From assembly GCF_018320785.1 (NCBI RefSeq), contig NC_054886.1:7315207-7379206 (forward strand): DNA of 64,000 bases, given 5' to 3'. This DNA is from Cheilinus undulatus (taxonomy: Eukaryota; Chordata; Actinopteri; Labriformes; Labridae). Below, in pieces: positions 47,851 through 59,883 of this stretch (position 1 is the stretch's first letter; each line of letters opens with the position of its first letter). The notes beneath the pieces were generated by a model. It searched no databases, was not told the origin of the DNA, and saw only the letters and a program-made list of their open reading frames with translations. The position numbers were made by a program, and so were the translations under genes.

Positions 47851-49324
47851 ATAAAACACCCATCTAAAAGGTGTGGAGTACAAAACATTAAATGATGCAA
47901 TTCTAGACAGTGATGTTAATCCCTGGTGGTAACCATGACAACCAGTGGAATAAGAAAAGTTTCTGTTATTTGATCCATTCTGTTGTACTATAGAAACATT
48001 CACGATGGTGGTGTAAATGGACAGTACCCCCACTTATGAAAGAGTAAAGCTGGTTAATTTTGTATCTTATATACTTTTATATATAAAAACCTGAACTTTA
48101 AGTGATCAAATTACATGTGAGATTTCCATGTATTTCTATTACAGTAGTTCAAGGTAAAATACTACATTAACGTAATTTTTAGAATTATTCAAACTTGTGT
48201 ATAAAGGTTAAAGTCTTAATTTTATCACTAAATGTAAACTTGAGTTGGTCTTTCACATAAACTGTATTTGTTAATTTAAATACACATTAAGTTAGTTTTA
48301 TCTTCTCTGAGCAGGAAGAAACCAGAACCCTTCTTGTTGTGAGGCGTCAGCAGCAACCCCTGTCCCACTGTGTGGCCCATACATTAATATTCATCTCTAA
48401 CTGTCAGTGAGGTTTTTTTTCCTGGTTAAATGAAGGTTGAAAAATAGGTATAATGAATATAAATATAAATAAATAAATAAATGTATATGGATGTAATGGA
48501 CCTGCCCCTGGCCGGCACCTGACAACCTGGGCTGTGCACGGGGATCTCAGTTTAATATAAATGTATTTCTGCAGATTTTTGTCTCATAATGATCTCAAGC
48601 TAGACTTCTACATGACAACTGAAACTTTATTGTCCTTTCCAATCAAACATAAACACTGACTTCAAAACTTAAAGTGTCTTTATGGGTGTAGCACAAGGGG
48701 GGAATGGGTAAACAACACCGCTAACCCCTGCACCGCCGTGCTGCTCCTGGCTGCCAAATAATGCAAGTAAATTTAATTTAACCATTGCAAAAATATTGCT
48801 CATAAATGTGGAAATCTTGGTTAAAAAATAAATTAGAATTCATAGATATTTGTAAAAATGATGCAACATTTGTTGCTTGGCTAGGCGCTTAAAGGGGGCT
48901 CTGTGTAATATCCTTTCTGGGGGCCAAAAATCACTAACTATTTTATACGTTATAAAGCAGAACAGACTGAAATGAAACGCGTACATCCATGTCCTTTTAA
49001 AGTTTTGGCCTGTCTCTGTGTTCAGTCATATATTTTGTTTCATCAAAGGTCCAAACTGTCATATTTTTCATCTTATTCTTTTTTTTTTTTTTAAGGGAAA
49101 TTTGGGTCACAGTTCACATCACAGAAGTGGTTTGTCTGGACCAGATGAGAACCACTACTGCAGGCTGCAGCTTATGCCAGATCAACTAAACTGACTAAAT
49201 TTGCAGTCTCCAAAACTGCATGGAAAATCATGGAAAATTTGCATGTGAAATACTCCCAAAACAGCAAAACATTTTGTATTACCCCCTCATAATCTGGAGC
49301 ACCTTGTTGATTATGTAAAGAGGC
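47851..49324. other. Spacer upstream of S100 gene 3, no gene
   Basis: AT-rich, with (AAAT)n near 48455-48480. A stretch near 49100-49165 (gggtcacagttcacatc ... gatgagaaccactactg) looks like the worn right end of a hAT MITE. The rest has nothing recognisable. Confidence 0.4.
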
Positions 49325-49460
49325 ATAATGGGCGTTGTAGGTCTGATGTAGTGATGACTCACTTTAAGCCAACACCAACATCAAACAGGCTGGTACCACC
49401 CAGCCTTTTCAGAAGAGAATCACAATTCTTCCCTAACCCCTCTTATCCAAGGGTATAAAA
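49325..49460 (+). promoter_or_regulatory. Promoter of S100 gene 3
   Basis: Shared atgggcgttgtaggtctgat (49329), then the block aagccaacaccaacatcaaa and taccacccagccttttcaga as in gene 2, and a good TATA box tataaaa at 49454-49460, about 67 bases before the ATG. The initial transcribed sequence (ccactaaacctcctttg, tgaacagtgactatctccta) is also shared with genes 2 and 5. Confidence 0.7.
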
Positions 49461-49526
49461 AGAGTTGCCTGCCACTAAACCTCCTTTGTTACTGAACAGT
49501 GACTATCTCCTACTCTCTCATCAACC

Positions 49527-50147
49527 ATGGACTCACCGCCGCAGATGTCTGCATTGGATGGAGCAGTCTGCCTGATGGTTATGACCTTTCAGAAACACCT
49601 TAAAGAAGGGGACAGTCTCACCAAGTGTCAGGCCAAGCAACTGATCATGGAGGAGATGCCAGGACTCATCCAGGTAGGATACAACCCAGTGAATGAAAAA
49701 GCTGTGATAATTTAAGTCATGTTGTGCTAACTGTCAAACTCAGAACAAGCATGTTTAAAATCAAGCTTTTCAGCTGCACTGATGTTCTCTAATGGTAGAT
49801 TTTGTGGGAAGAAAAAGCTTTGAATTTACTTAAAAAATGCCCCCTATTGTCACTAGTGGCTAAATTCACCAGCTATTTGGAGCCTGAACAAAAAAAAATG
49901 TCTAAAATGAAAGACTGAAAAGAGGCAAAAGAGCATTCTCTATTTTACAAAGTATATATTTATATTTTTATTTTTGATTGTTTTGCAGGCGTTAGAGTGT
50001 CAAGGAGGGTTTGAGGCAAATTTCAATAAATTGGATTTGAACGACGACGGTAAAATCTCCTTCTCTGAGTTCGCCATGATGGTGGGCGGCATGGCCTGTG
50101 CCTGCAATAAGGAGCTCACCCGCATGAACCAGCAACAACAGCTCTAA
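49527..50147 (+). CDS. S100 EF-hand protein (cluster gene 3)
   Basis: Exons 49527-49673 and 49989-50147, with a 315-bp phase-0 intron that is compact and free of transposons, give 101 residues. After MDSPPQMSALDG comes CLMVMTFQKH. The EF-hand 1 loop LKEGDSLTKCQ is again three residues short with Gln at the last ligand position. EF-hand 2 at residues 65-76 is DLNDDGKISFSE, canonical. The exit helix FAMMVGGMACACNKELTRM and a tail NQQQQL follow. The stretch SLTKCQAK is identical to genes 2 and 5, which shows common descent of a subfamily. It is the most intact member in promoter, intron and poly(A) signal, so it is the likeliest to be well expressed. A young LTR element lies about 400 bases downstream. 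Confidence 0.9.
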
Positions 50148-50237
50148 AACTGAAGGAGGACAACCGCACCCTGGGGTGGAGGCGGATGGCGCCTGCAGAG
50201 ACAACATCCCTGCAGTGGCTTCTTTGTTCACTAGATA

Positions 50238-50243
50238 AATAAA
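50238..50243 (+). terminator. Poly(A) signal of S100 gene 3
   Basis: AATAAA in the context ctagataaataaagttaata, 91 bases after the stop, matching gene 2. Confidence 0.75.
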
Positions 50244-50548
50244 GTTAATACTCATCATTTTAATGCCTAAGGAGTTTTTTTTGTTCAGACATGACATTTT
50301 GGTTGAAAGACATATGAAAAGAACCTGTTTCTGGATGTAAAATGTATCAATTAAGAACAATTTAGAACTTTTCACTGTTAAATTTAAAACCTTTGACCTC
50401 TTTGGGTTATGACACTGAACATGTGGAAATCCTTTGTTAGTAAATATGGGACTTCATGTATATTTAAGTTCTACATAATTGAAATTGCTCCAGTAGATGT
50501 ACTGTTATGGCTGAAAATGAATCACACAGAAAATGCATTCGCTAGAAG

Positions 50549-51045
50549 TATCAAGGAACGAGACACAGAATGCTTGACACAACTGCAGGACACAGCAAGG
50601 TTCAGGCAAAATCAGAGTTTTAATGGGAAAAACAGGGTCGGTACACGGGTAGGCAGTTAAACTCCAGCAGAGGTACAAAATCGGCAGGCTAAGGCAAAGG
50701 TCCAAAGAACGAAAACAAGGTCGAGACGAGAAAGCTAAGATAATGAAAACAAAGCGCTGGGACGAGGACTATGAAGTGCAACGAACTAGCAGAGAACAGG
50801 TGAAAACCGGGTGCTAACATACTGTGGCTAATGAGTGCTAATGGTAAACAGCTGTGGTGATACGTGACAGAGGAAGCAAAACTGACGTGCAGACAAAGGG
50901 GTGCGTGATCACCAAAATAAAACCGGAAGTACTGAAACCGAGATGTAAGTGTGCAGAAAGTGACAGAAATTAAAGAAAGCAGAGGAAGACGGAGAGAGTG
51001 ACCAGACAGAAATAGAGCACCAAGTGACAGACAGCAGACATGACA
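50549..51045 (-). repeat. 3' LTR of the sushi-type element
   Basis: 497 bp, practically identical to the copy at 55422-55918. In sense orientation it starts tgtcatgtctgctg and ends ccttgata, and is preceded by a G-rich polypurine tract. Confidence 0.92.
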
Positions 51046-54000
51046 GTACCCCCCCCTTTAAGGGCCGGCTCCTGAAGGCCCAGGTGCATCAGGGTTGGCT
51101 GCGTGAAAATCATGAATGAGAGAGGGGTCGACAATGAAACGGGAAGGAATCCAGGATCGCTCCTCCGGCCCGTATCCCTCCCAGTCGACTAGATATTGGA
51201 CCCCCCGGCCTCGACGGCGGGCAGATAAGATTTTATTTACTGTGAAGACAGGACCGCCATCGACGAACCGGGGGGGTGGAGGGGGCTTGGCCGGAGGGCA
51301 AAGCTGGCTGGTGTGAACAGGCTTGAGGTTGCTGACATGGAAAGTAGGATGTACCCGCATGGACCTTGGTAACCTGAGGCGAACAGAGACAGGATTGATT
51401 ACTTTAGATATGGGGAATGGCCCAATGAACCTGGGAGCGAGCTTGCGTGACTCGACCCTGAGGGGCAGGTTTCTAGTGGACAGCCAGACTCTTTGACCCG
51501 GTGTGTAATTGGGGGCTGTCGACCTCTTGCGATCCGCTGTGGCCTTATAAATGGTTGACTGCTTCAGGAGGTTCCTGCGAGCTCGCTCCCAGGTTTTCCT
51601 ACATCGCCGAACCAAGGCCAATGCGGACGGGACAGAAGAATCACGATCTGAGGAGGGAAACAGAGAGAAGGGATGACCATGGACGACATGAAAAGGAGAG
51701 AAACCTGATGAGGCAGATGGAAGTGAGTTGTGTGCCATTTCTACCCATAACAACTGCTCAGACCAAGCTTCCGGCTGTTGAGAAGCTGTGATTCTCAGTC
51801 CCTTTTCCAATTCTTGATTAAGTCTCTCAGTTTGTCCATTAGATTGGGGGTGAAACCCGGAAGATAGGCTGACGGTGGCCCCTAGCATATCACAGAATCC
51901 CCGCCAGAACAGTGAAATAAACTGAGGCCCTCTGTCGGAGACAACATCAACTGGGAAACCATGGATCCTAAACACATTTCTCATAAGGACCTCGGCCGTT
52001 TCCTTGGCCGAGGGGAGCTTGGGAAGAGGGATGAAATGCACCATCTTGGAAAACCTATCTACCACTGTGAGCACCACCGTATTACCCTTAGAGGGAGGTA
52101 ATCCAGTGACAAAGTCTAAGGAAATGTGTGACCAGGGACGTTTAGGAACCGACAGGGGCATGAGTTCCCCCTGTGGTCGTTGATTAGACACCTTATTCCT
52201 AGCACAGACATGACAGGCGTTCACATATTCAGCAATGTCATCTTTCATCTTGGGCCACCAAAAGTGCTGTTGCACCACATGCAGGGTCTTTTGAATCCCT
52301 GGGTGACAGACAACTTTATTGGTATGAGCCCAGTTTATCACCTCCTCTAAGCTCACGCACACCACAATGAACCATATCAGGACACTCATCAGGAATATCA
52401 AAATCAACAAGGGCGGCTTTAACCTTGTCCTCTATCTCCCAAGAAATGGCAGAGACAAAACATGATTCAGGTAGGATGGTTTTGGGTGTCAAATTAGAAT
52501 TTCCCGGGTCAAATATGCATGAAAGAGAATCGGGTTTCTGATTTTTAGAACCAGGACGATAAGAGAGGACAAAATTAAATCTGCTGAAAAACAATGACCA
52601 GCGAGCTTGTCTGGAGTTCAATCTTTTAGCAGTCTTCAAATATTCTAAGTTTTTATGGTCTGTCCATACCTGTATGGGCAGTTGAGCTCCCTCGAGCCAG
52701 TGTCTCCACTCCTCCATGGCCACTTTCACCGCCAGCAGTTCCCGGTCTCCAATGTCATAATTACGCTCAGCACTGGTGAGCTTCTTGGATAGGAAAGCAC
52801 ATGGATGTAGCTTACCATCCTTGGGGTTAATTTGAGAGAGGACCGCCCCAATCCCTATGACTGAGGCGTCAACTTCCATGATGAACTGCTGGTGGGGGTC
52901 AGGGAGGGTGAGCACAGGGGCTGAGGTGAAGCTCTTCTTGAGCTGTTCAAAAGCTCTCTGACAGTCTGTGGACCACAAGAAAGGTTTATGAGGAGAGGTG
53001 AGATCATGCAATGGGGCAGCAATGGTACTGTAGTTGCGGATAAACTTTCTGTAGAAGTTAGCAAACCCCAAAAACCGTTGGATTTCTTTACGTGAAAGTG
53101 GTGTGGCCCAATCAGCTACGGCCGACACTTTAGCAGAATCCATCTGGACCTCCCCCTCAGCCAGCACAAACCCCAGGAAGGACACTGAAGGTTTGTGAAA
53201 CTCGCATTTCTCAGCTTTGACGTACAGCTGGTTATCTAATAACTGTTGCAGTACCTCTCTGACATGATGAGTATGAGTTTCTTCATCGGGGGAGAACACC
53301 AGGATGTCATCTAAATAAACAAAGACAAACACATTTAACATATCTCTCAAAACATCATTGACCAGATTTTGAAAAATGGCAGGGGCATTGGTTAATCCAA
53401 AAGGCATTACCAAATACTCATAGTGTCCAGTGGGTGTGTTGAAAGCAGTTTTCCACTCATCCCCCTCTCTTATTCGTACCAGGTGATAGGCATTTCTCAG
53501 GTCCAGCTTGGTAAATACTTTAGCTCCTTCCAGGAGCTCAAAGGCTGTGGAGATGAGGGGGAGAGGGTATCTGTTCTTGACTGTGATGTTGTTCAGGCCT
53601 CGGTAATCGATGCAGGGACGGAGAGATTTGTCCTTCTTTTCGACAAAGAAGAAGCCCGCTCCAGCGGGTGATGATGATGGTCGGATTATCCCTGCACTGA
53701 GAGAATCTGTGATGTATTCCTCCATGGCTTGACGTTCCGGAGAGGAGAGAGAGAACAGTCTTCCCCGGGGAGGGGTGGCACCAGGTACTAGGTCTATGCT
53801 GCAGTCATAGGGTCTATGAGGAGGCAGAGACTTAGCTTTGGCCTTGCTAAAGACAGCAGCTAAATCATGATAACAGGGAGGCACCCCGGACAGATCAGGA
53901 TTATCATAGTTAGAGGTATTTTGTGAGACAAAACAGGACTCAGTACAGTCTTTACCCCAGGAAGTAACATGTCCCTTAATCCAGTCAAAGTCTGGGTTGT

Positions 54001-55421
54001 GCTTGGTGAGCCAGGGGTGCCCTAAAATAACCCGGTGAGACATGGCTGGGAACACATGAAAGCTGATGAACTCAGTATGACTATCGGGGAAAGTAAGTTC
54101 AACAGACTGAGTACGGTGAGTTATCTTGCCGAGCGGACTGCCGTCAACGGCGTTCACCTCTAGGGGGCGCGGCATTCTGTGTTGGCTCAACCCTAGACTC
54201 CTGACGAGAGAGAAGTTTATAAGATTAGCATCAGAGCCTGAGTCAATGAAGATGGATACAGGTACGGAGGCTATGTCAGATTTTAGGCTAGCTTTAACTT
54301 CATAATGGGCGGGATTATTAAGAACGATGTTCTGTCTCACCCTTAGTTGAGTGTCGATGCCGTATTTAGTCTCCTTAACATGGCACGTCGCGACTTGATG
54401 TCCAAGTTGTCCACAATAGAAGCACCGGCCGTCTCGTAGACGGCGCAGGCGCTCCTCGTGAGGGAGGCAAGTGTGACCCAGCTGCATAGGTTCCTCAGAC
54501 ATGGTGGGAGGAGAGACAGCTGTAGTGACTGGAGGTCGAAACCTGTTGGGTCGGTCTGACGGTTCGGTCCTCCACCCCCGTGGAGGCGACGTCCGGCGGA
54601 GTTGACGGCCCCGATCTTGATCCCGCTCAGTCAGCCTCATGTCAATCCTGGTAGCAATAGTGATGAGCTCATCAAGATCCTCCGGAAGGTCCATAGCTAC
54701 TAACTGATCCTTAATTTTGTCTGACAGTCCTTGAAAAAATGCATCAGCAAGTGCAGCATTATTCCAGTCACTCTCTATGGCTAGAGTACGAAAGTCAATA
54801 GCATAGTCGACCACCTTGCGTTTACCTTGCCTTAGCTTGATGATGGACCGGGCGGCTTCTCGGCCTGGCGTGGTATGTTGGAAAACCCGCTCCAGAGCCT
54901 TGGTGAACTCAAACAGCGATGAGCAGATGTGAGAACGGCGAGTCCACTCGGCGGTGGCCCAAGCCTCAGCACGTCCCGACAGGTGTGAAATAATAAAGGC
55001 AATCTTGGAACGCTCAGTGATAAAGGCAGCAGCCTGTAGTTCAAAATGCAGTTCACACTGAGTTAAAAAAGGCTTGATATCACCTGATTCTCCGTTGAAA
55101 CGCTGCGGACGTGAGAGCTGGGGACATGATATTGCAGGTATTCCTGACGGCGGCGACTCGGCGGCCATTACGGGTGGCGGCGCGTCAGCTGTGACGTTCG
55201 GCGCAGCCGCGGTGGAGACTGCTCCTTCTAGCTTTTGGAGAAGCATGCTAACCTGTGAGCCCAACTCTAACATCATTGAGTCTTGTCTCTTGGCAAGATC
55301 ACTCAGACCTGAGCACAAGGACGCTAGCTGCTCTTCTTGCTGAGCCAGCCTTTGTCCCTGAGCTCGGAGGGCTTGGCGAACCGGATCCGTGTCTGCTGCG
55401 TCCATTCTGGCTAGTTCTTTC

Positions 55422-55918
55422 TATCAAGGAACGAGACACAGAATGCTGGACACAACTGCAGGACACAGCAAGGTTCAGGCAAAATCAGAGTTTTAATGGG
55501 AAAAACAGGGTCGGTACACGGGTAGGCAGTTAAACTCCAGCAGAGGTACAAAATCGGCAGGCTAAGGCAAAGGTCCAAAGAACGAAAACAAGGTCGAGAC
55601 GAGAAAGCTAAGATAATGAAAACAAAGCGCTGGGACGAGGACTATGAAGTGCAACGAACTAGCAGAGAACAGGTGAAAACCGGGTGCTAACATACTGTGG
55701 CTAATGAGTGCTAATGGTAAACAGCTGTGGTGATACGTGACAGAGGAAGCAAAACTGACGTGCAGACAAAGGGGTGCGTGATCACCAAAATAAAACCGGA
55801 AGTACTGAAACCGAGATGTAAGTGTGCAGAAAGTGACAGAAATTAAAGAAAGCAGAGGAAGACGGAGAGAGTGACCAGACAGAAATAGAGCACCAAGTGA
55901 CAGACAGCAGACATGACA
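55422..55918 (-). repeat. 5' LTR of the sushi-type element
   Basis: 497 bp. Followed within about 15 bases by the start of the Gag region, so the leader is very short. This suits the self-priming known for the Tf1/sushi group better than a long tRNA-primed leader. Confidence 0.9.
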
Positions 55919-55923
55919 AGAAG

Positions 55924-56829
55924 GGCTTATTTAAACACTGCAGGGTTCAAGTTTGATCCTGAATGTCTGGGAGGATCCCAGAGAGACATTCTAGTGAAAG
56001 GTGTGGTTGGGAACCTTGGCTGGGTGCAGAAGTTCTTGTCAGACCGGTGTGTGAGACTATGAGCACATGCACACATTTGCAGGTGGGACGGCTAGCATGC
56101 TCATGTTCTTTTCTGGGGCCCAGAGTTAAAAACGAGCGCATGAAGGTTGGCAAAGACATGAGCCATTCTGAATTTAAGCTAGGATTAGAGCCCATGCCCC
56201 GCCTTATGACTCATATTAAAAAAACATGACTGTCAACCACTGACTGTATCACGGCACATACAGGTCACCAGGTGTGCTGTAGGAAATTATCCAATTTGAC
56301 CTCTTAAAAAAATGATTGCAGGAAATGATTGATATAACCTAAGACCTGAGCTTTTTTTGTAATGCATTTTTAGTTTCTCCCACTAATTTGTGATAACTGG
56401 GACCTGATAGGGATAAAACCTAAGCCTTGTCTTCGTACGGGAAGTAGTTCTCAGCAAAAAAACAAAAAACGTCTGCATATGAGGACAATAAAAGCCTTTG
56501 ACTTGTGGGAAGTCATTTTAACAAATGTGTTTTTAAAGCATTGAAGCTGCTCCAAAACAGCAAAACACATCTCCAGATGACCCCGATTCTGCAGAAACAC
56601 ACCGCTGAGTCGGCCATTTTGGCTGTGCAGGCCAGAAGGTGGGGGAGCTGTCCAGTGAGGTGTCAGTCATTAAGTGACGTATGGTATGGTCATTTTTCTG
56701 ATGGCGGACCACATGGACGTGTTAAATATTCACCAGAAGTTCTGGAGGTCTTGAAAAAACGTTTTCAAAATTATCACAATTATTACAAAAGATCCTCACA
56801 TTCCCCAAACGGTTCCATGACATTTCTGC
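55924..56829. other. Spacer after the LTR element, no recognised gene
   Basis: Open frames near 55947-56229 and 56505-56843 have no domain. Nothing else recognised. Confidence 0.4.
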
Positions 56830-57240
56830 GAAAAAAACTTTAAAAAAAATGGAAAAGCCCACAAAAACTTAAATGTACCCCAAACATGAGATATACACAT
56901 AAATTCCCCCCAAAAACCTTAAAAATTTATGGAAAATAGCCCAGAACCCACCAAAAATATTTCCATCAAAATCCCTAACAATTTCAAAGGGTATTACCCC
57001 AAAATTTCCAATAAACTTCTCCTCAACATTATGAATGAATTCCTCCAAAGACCCTAGGAAAATTATGGAAAATTTGCATGGAAAATATTCCACAAAACAG
57101 CAAAACTGTTTCTCTAACATTTCCATGAAAATTAAGAAAATATTTAAAAGTTCTTTCCCTCCAAATTCCAAGAATTTTACCCTGAATAAAAGGAAAATTT
57201 CCATGGAAAATATTCCAAAAACTCCCAAAATGTTTAAATA
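56830..57240. repeat. Degenerate A-rich repeat
   Basis: Imperfect units of the type atggaaaatattccaaaaac, with ccccaaa and tttccatgg variants. Low complexity, non-coding. Confidence 0.5.
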
Positions 57241-57242
57241 AT

Positions 57243-58872
57243 TAAACATGTTACTCAATAAACTGGAGTGATATGGAATCGAGGGAAAGTATCAGACTGT
57301 GTGGGGAGCTATCTGAACAACAGGAAACAGTTTGGGAAGATGGGTGGCCATTGTTTCAAATGTTTGAACATTACTTGTGGTGTCCCCCAGGGGTCAGTGT
57401 TAGGCCCCAAGCGGTTTCTTCTTTATGTCAACGACCTATCAAAAGTATCAACGGTATGGAAAATGGTCTTGTTTGCTGATGATACCAACATTTTTAGTTG
57501 TGGAAATGATCCGAAACATTTATTAAATGTAATAACTGCAGAACACAAGTTAAAAATATGGTTTGATAGAAATAAGTTATCTTTTAATTTACATAAAACA
57601 AAAATAATACTGTTTGGGAACTGCAGGTCTAACTTACGAAATCCAGATCCAGATAGATGGGGTTAATATTGAAAGAGTAAATGAAATCAAATTTCTTGGG
57701 GTGAAAATAGACGAACAAATCAACTGAAAATCACATATTAAACACGTACAATCCAAAGTGTCAAGAAGCGAAGCAATAATAAACAGAGCCAGACAAGTTT
57801 TTGATCACAAATCACTCGACATTCCATACTGTTCTCCAGTTTTACCGTATCTGAATTACTGTGGTAAGGCCTGGGGCAATAATTATAAAAGTACAACATA
57901 TCCATCATTCATTCTGCAGAAGAGTGCTATACACATCATACATAAAGCTGGATATCGGGATCACATCAATTCACAATTCTTACAGTCAAAAATACTCAAA
58001 TTCACAGATCTTTTTACAATTTTAAACAGCCCACATACTATTCAAAGCAAAAAAAAAAAAAAGTATTACCATGAAATATTCAACAATTGTTCACTGAAAG
58101 GGAAGGGGGTTATAATTTAAGGGGAAATTTTTATTTTAAAACAAGGAGTGTGCGCACAATGAGAAAAAGTTTTAGTATGTCTGCCTGTGGTGTGAGACTG
58201 TGGAACAGTTTAAATGTGGAGCTAAAGGAATGTCCAAACATAAATCAGTTCAAAAAGCAGTATAAGGGGCTGATTCTCACCAGGTAGAGGGATGAGGAAA
58301 GGGTTTGATTATCACCAGGTGCTTACAGCTTATTTATCTGTTTTGGTTTCTATTCTTTCTTGTTGATCTTAAGGTTAAGTGTAGTTTGTGTTGTATTTCC
58401 CTGGAAATACCTGTTTAAATTCCTAAAATATCATCTTTTGGTAGTTTTAACATGTATGAATGGGGTAAAATATGTATTATTATTTGATACAGATAAACCT
58501 ATCTGTGATTATTTTCGTTACAGTCTAATAAACAGTTATATTTTTGTACTAAGAAGCTCATATAAGAGGTCATATCTTGATACAGAAAGATTTTTGCCAC
58601 AACTTAAAGATTGTTGCTAGAAGTAGTTTATATTGTGTAGAAAGATATTATTGTTGAAATCAATTTGAACTGTTCTAATTTATTAAGACGGGTGGGATTA
58701 AGTAAGATTGCACTGCTTCCCACTCCTTTTCAAACATGTAATCTATCATTAAGTGTTATTGTAATTGTTTTGTTTCATCTCTTTCTTCAAAATTTGTATG
58801 TGTCCTCTGAAGGTACATGACCATTTTTCATTATTGTGCTTTTTACATGTTCGAAATAAACTTCACTAAGTA
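57243..58872 (+). mobile_element. 5'-truncated non-LTR retrotransposon (LINE)
   Basis: The fragment begins within the reverse transcriptase: SDCVGSYLNNRKQF, ITCGVPQGSVLGPKRFLLYV, the catalytic VLFADDTNIFSCG, and LKIWFDRNKLSFNLHKTKII. After frameshifts it continues with EIKFLGVKIDEQIN, VLPYLNYCGKAWGNNYKST and CGVRLWNSLNVELKECPNI. The 3' end is catgttcgaaataaacttca. A shifted frame near 57645-57660 and a poly(A) run at about 58050 break it. It is a Jockey-superfamily-like element; the clade is not determined and it differs from the LINEs at 7.8 and 45.7 kb. Confidence 0.8.
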
Positions 58873-58959
58873 ACTACATTTTCCCTAAATTGTTATCCCC
58901 CCCAAGATCAATGAAAAAATTACATATATTTAATACATGTATACAGACTCACAAAAGCA

Positions 58960-59350
58960 TCCATAAAAGCTTCAGCACTCAGACTCTTCTATTGTGAAGC
59001 CATGCTGTTGTGATGGATGTGGTATGTGGTTTAGCATTGTCTTGCTGAAACTGTCAAGGTCTTTCCTGACAGTGACGTCTGGATGTTGCTCTAAACCTCT
59101 CTGCTTTTCAGCATTGGTTGTTACTTTCCAGATGTGTAATTTCCCACACCATAGACACTAAAGCAACTCCATACCAAGCTGGATGGTGCCTCTATAGCCT
59201 TTTCTCTGAGTTGCTTTGAGTGTTCTTTTGTCTTTGTGGTGTAATGGTAGCCAGGAATACTGATGAACCAGTGACTGGACCTTCCAGACACAGGTGTCTA
59301 TATACTACAATCACTGAGACATTCACTGATCCCCATTTCAGTCGCTTGTA
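58960..59350. mobile_element. DNA transposon remnant (Tc1-like)
   Basis: Contains gcattgtcttgctgaaactg and ggtaatttcccacacc-like stretches known from fish DNA elements. Then ggtgtaatggtagccaggaa and ccagtgactggaccttccag are shared with the Tc1 family at 29676 and 60798. Ends not resolved. Confidence 0.5.
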
Positions 59351-59498
59351 GACAAGATCATGTTGATGTGCTGAAGTTCAAACAGAGCATCAGAACTGGT
59401 GAAAAAGGTGAATCTGAACATGGCATCAAAAGCCCCTGACAAAGACCTCTCCCTCCATAAACAAGCCCACTCTCATGGATTAGACTGTAATGTGTAGT

Positions 59499-59608
59499 AA
59501 TGGGCGTGGCAGACATGTTGACAGTTGGAGCAAACACCTAAATTAATCTTGTTCGTCTCAAATGTGTCATCATTGTTCCCAAACCTGTTCTACCAGCTGC
59601 ATAAAGAG
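59499..59608 (+). promoter_or_regulatory. Promoter of S100 locus 4
   Basis: A shared atgggcgtggcagacatgtt, then attgttcccaaacctgttct (compare ttgtccccaaacctgtttta of gene 2) and the TATA-like cataaagag at 59600-59608, about 80 bases before the ATG. Confidence 0.55.
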
Positions 59609-59687
59609 AGAGTTACCTGCCACTACCTTACACTCCGTCTACAGCTTTGTCCACCTGCGTTCGTCTTCCATCCTTCTCTCTACAACC

Positions 59688-59846
59688 ATGCAAGAGAAAG
59701 ACGTTTGCATATCCAGTCTGAAGGCAGCTGTGTGCCTCCTGGTCGGGACCTTTAACAAATATGCCGGCACTGATGGATGTGCTGAGTCCTTGAACTTTGC
59801 TGAGTTCAAGGCATTGGTGCAGAATGAACTGCCTGAGCTGCTCGAG
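59688..59846 (+). CDS. Orphan S100 first exon (cluster locus 4)
   Basis: ATG to donor (ctcgag|gtaatg) gives 53 codons with a phase-0 end: MQEKDVCISSLKAAVCLLVG, TFNKYAGTDGCAESLNFAEF, KALVQNELPELLE. The EF-hand 1 loop has the full S100 length and keeps its final Glu, unlike genes 2, 3 and 5. Only 37 bases of intron remain before the sequence turns into a duplicated hAT/LINE block at about 59884. No second exon is found before gene 5 starts at 63422. It has probably been a broken gene since the duplication, unless it splices to the second exon of gene 5 outside the window. Confidence 0.7.
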
Positions 59847-59883
59847 GTAATGTACACTCTTTGAGATTGTGGTGTGATAAAGC

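Larger units (their letters stand above)
50549..55918 (-). mobile_element. Sushi-type Ty3/Gypsy LTR retrotransposon (chromovirus), young
   Basis: A 5.37-kb element on the minus strand. The two LTRs are 497 bp and virtually identical, flanked by a 5-bp target duplication agaag (50544-50548 and 55919-55923). Parts in sense order: 5' LTR (55422-55918); Gag with a CCHC zinc knuckle (about 54.4-55.4 kb); protease (about 54.1-54.3 kb, FIDSGSDANLI); reverse transcriptase (about 53.1-53.8 kb, VYLDDILVF); RNase H (about 52.6-53.0 kb); integrase with its zinc-binding and catalytic regions (about 51.5-52.3 kb); chromodomain (about 51.1-51.3 kb); purine tract; 3' LTR (50549-51045). The chromodomain and Gag type place it with sushi-ichi. 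The coding region looks nearly whole, with about one break. The LTR identity implies a very recent insertion. Confidence 0.92.

Noticed and set aside
56505-56843. 112-codon open frame on the + strand
   Set aside because: No recognisable domain, signal or splice context, and it lies in repeat-poor spacer without a promoter.
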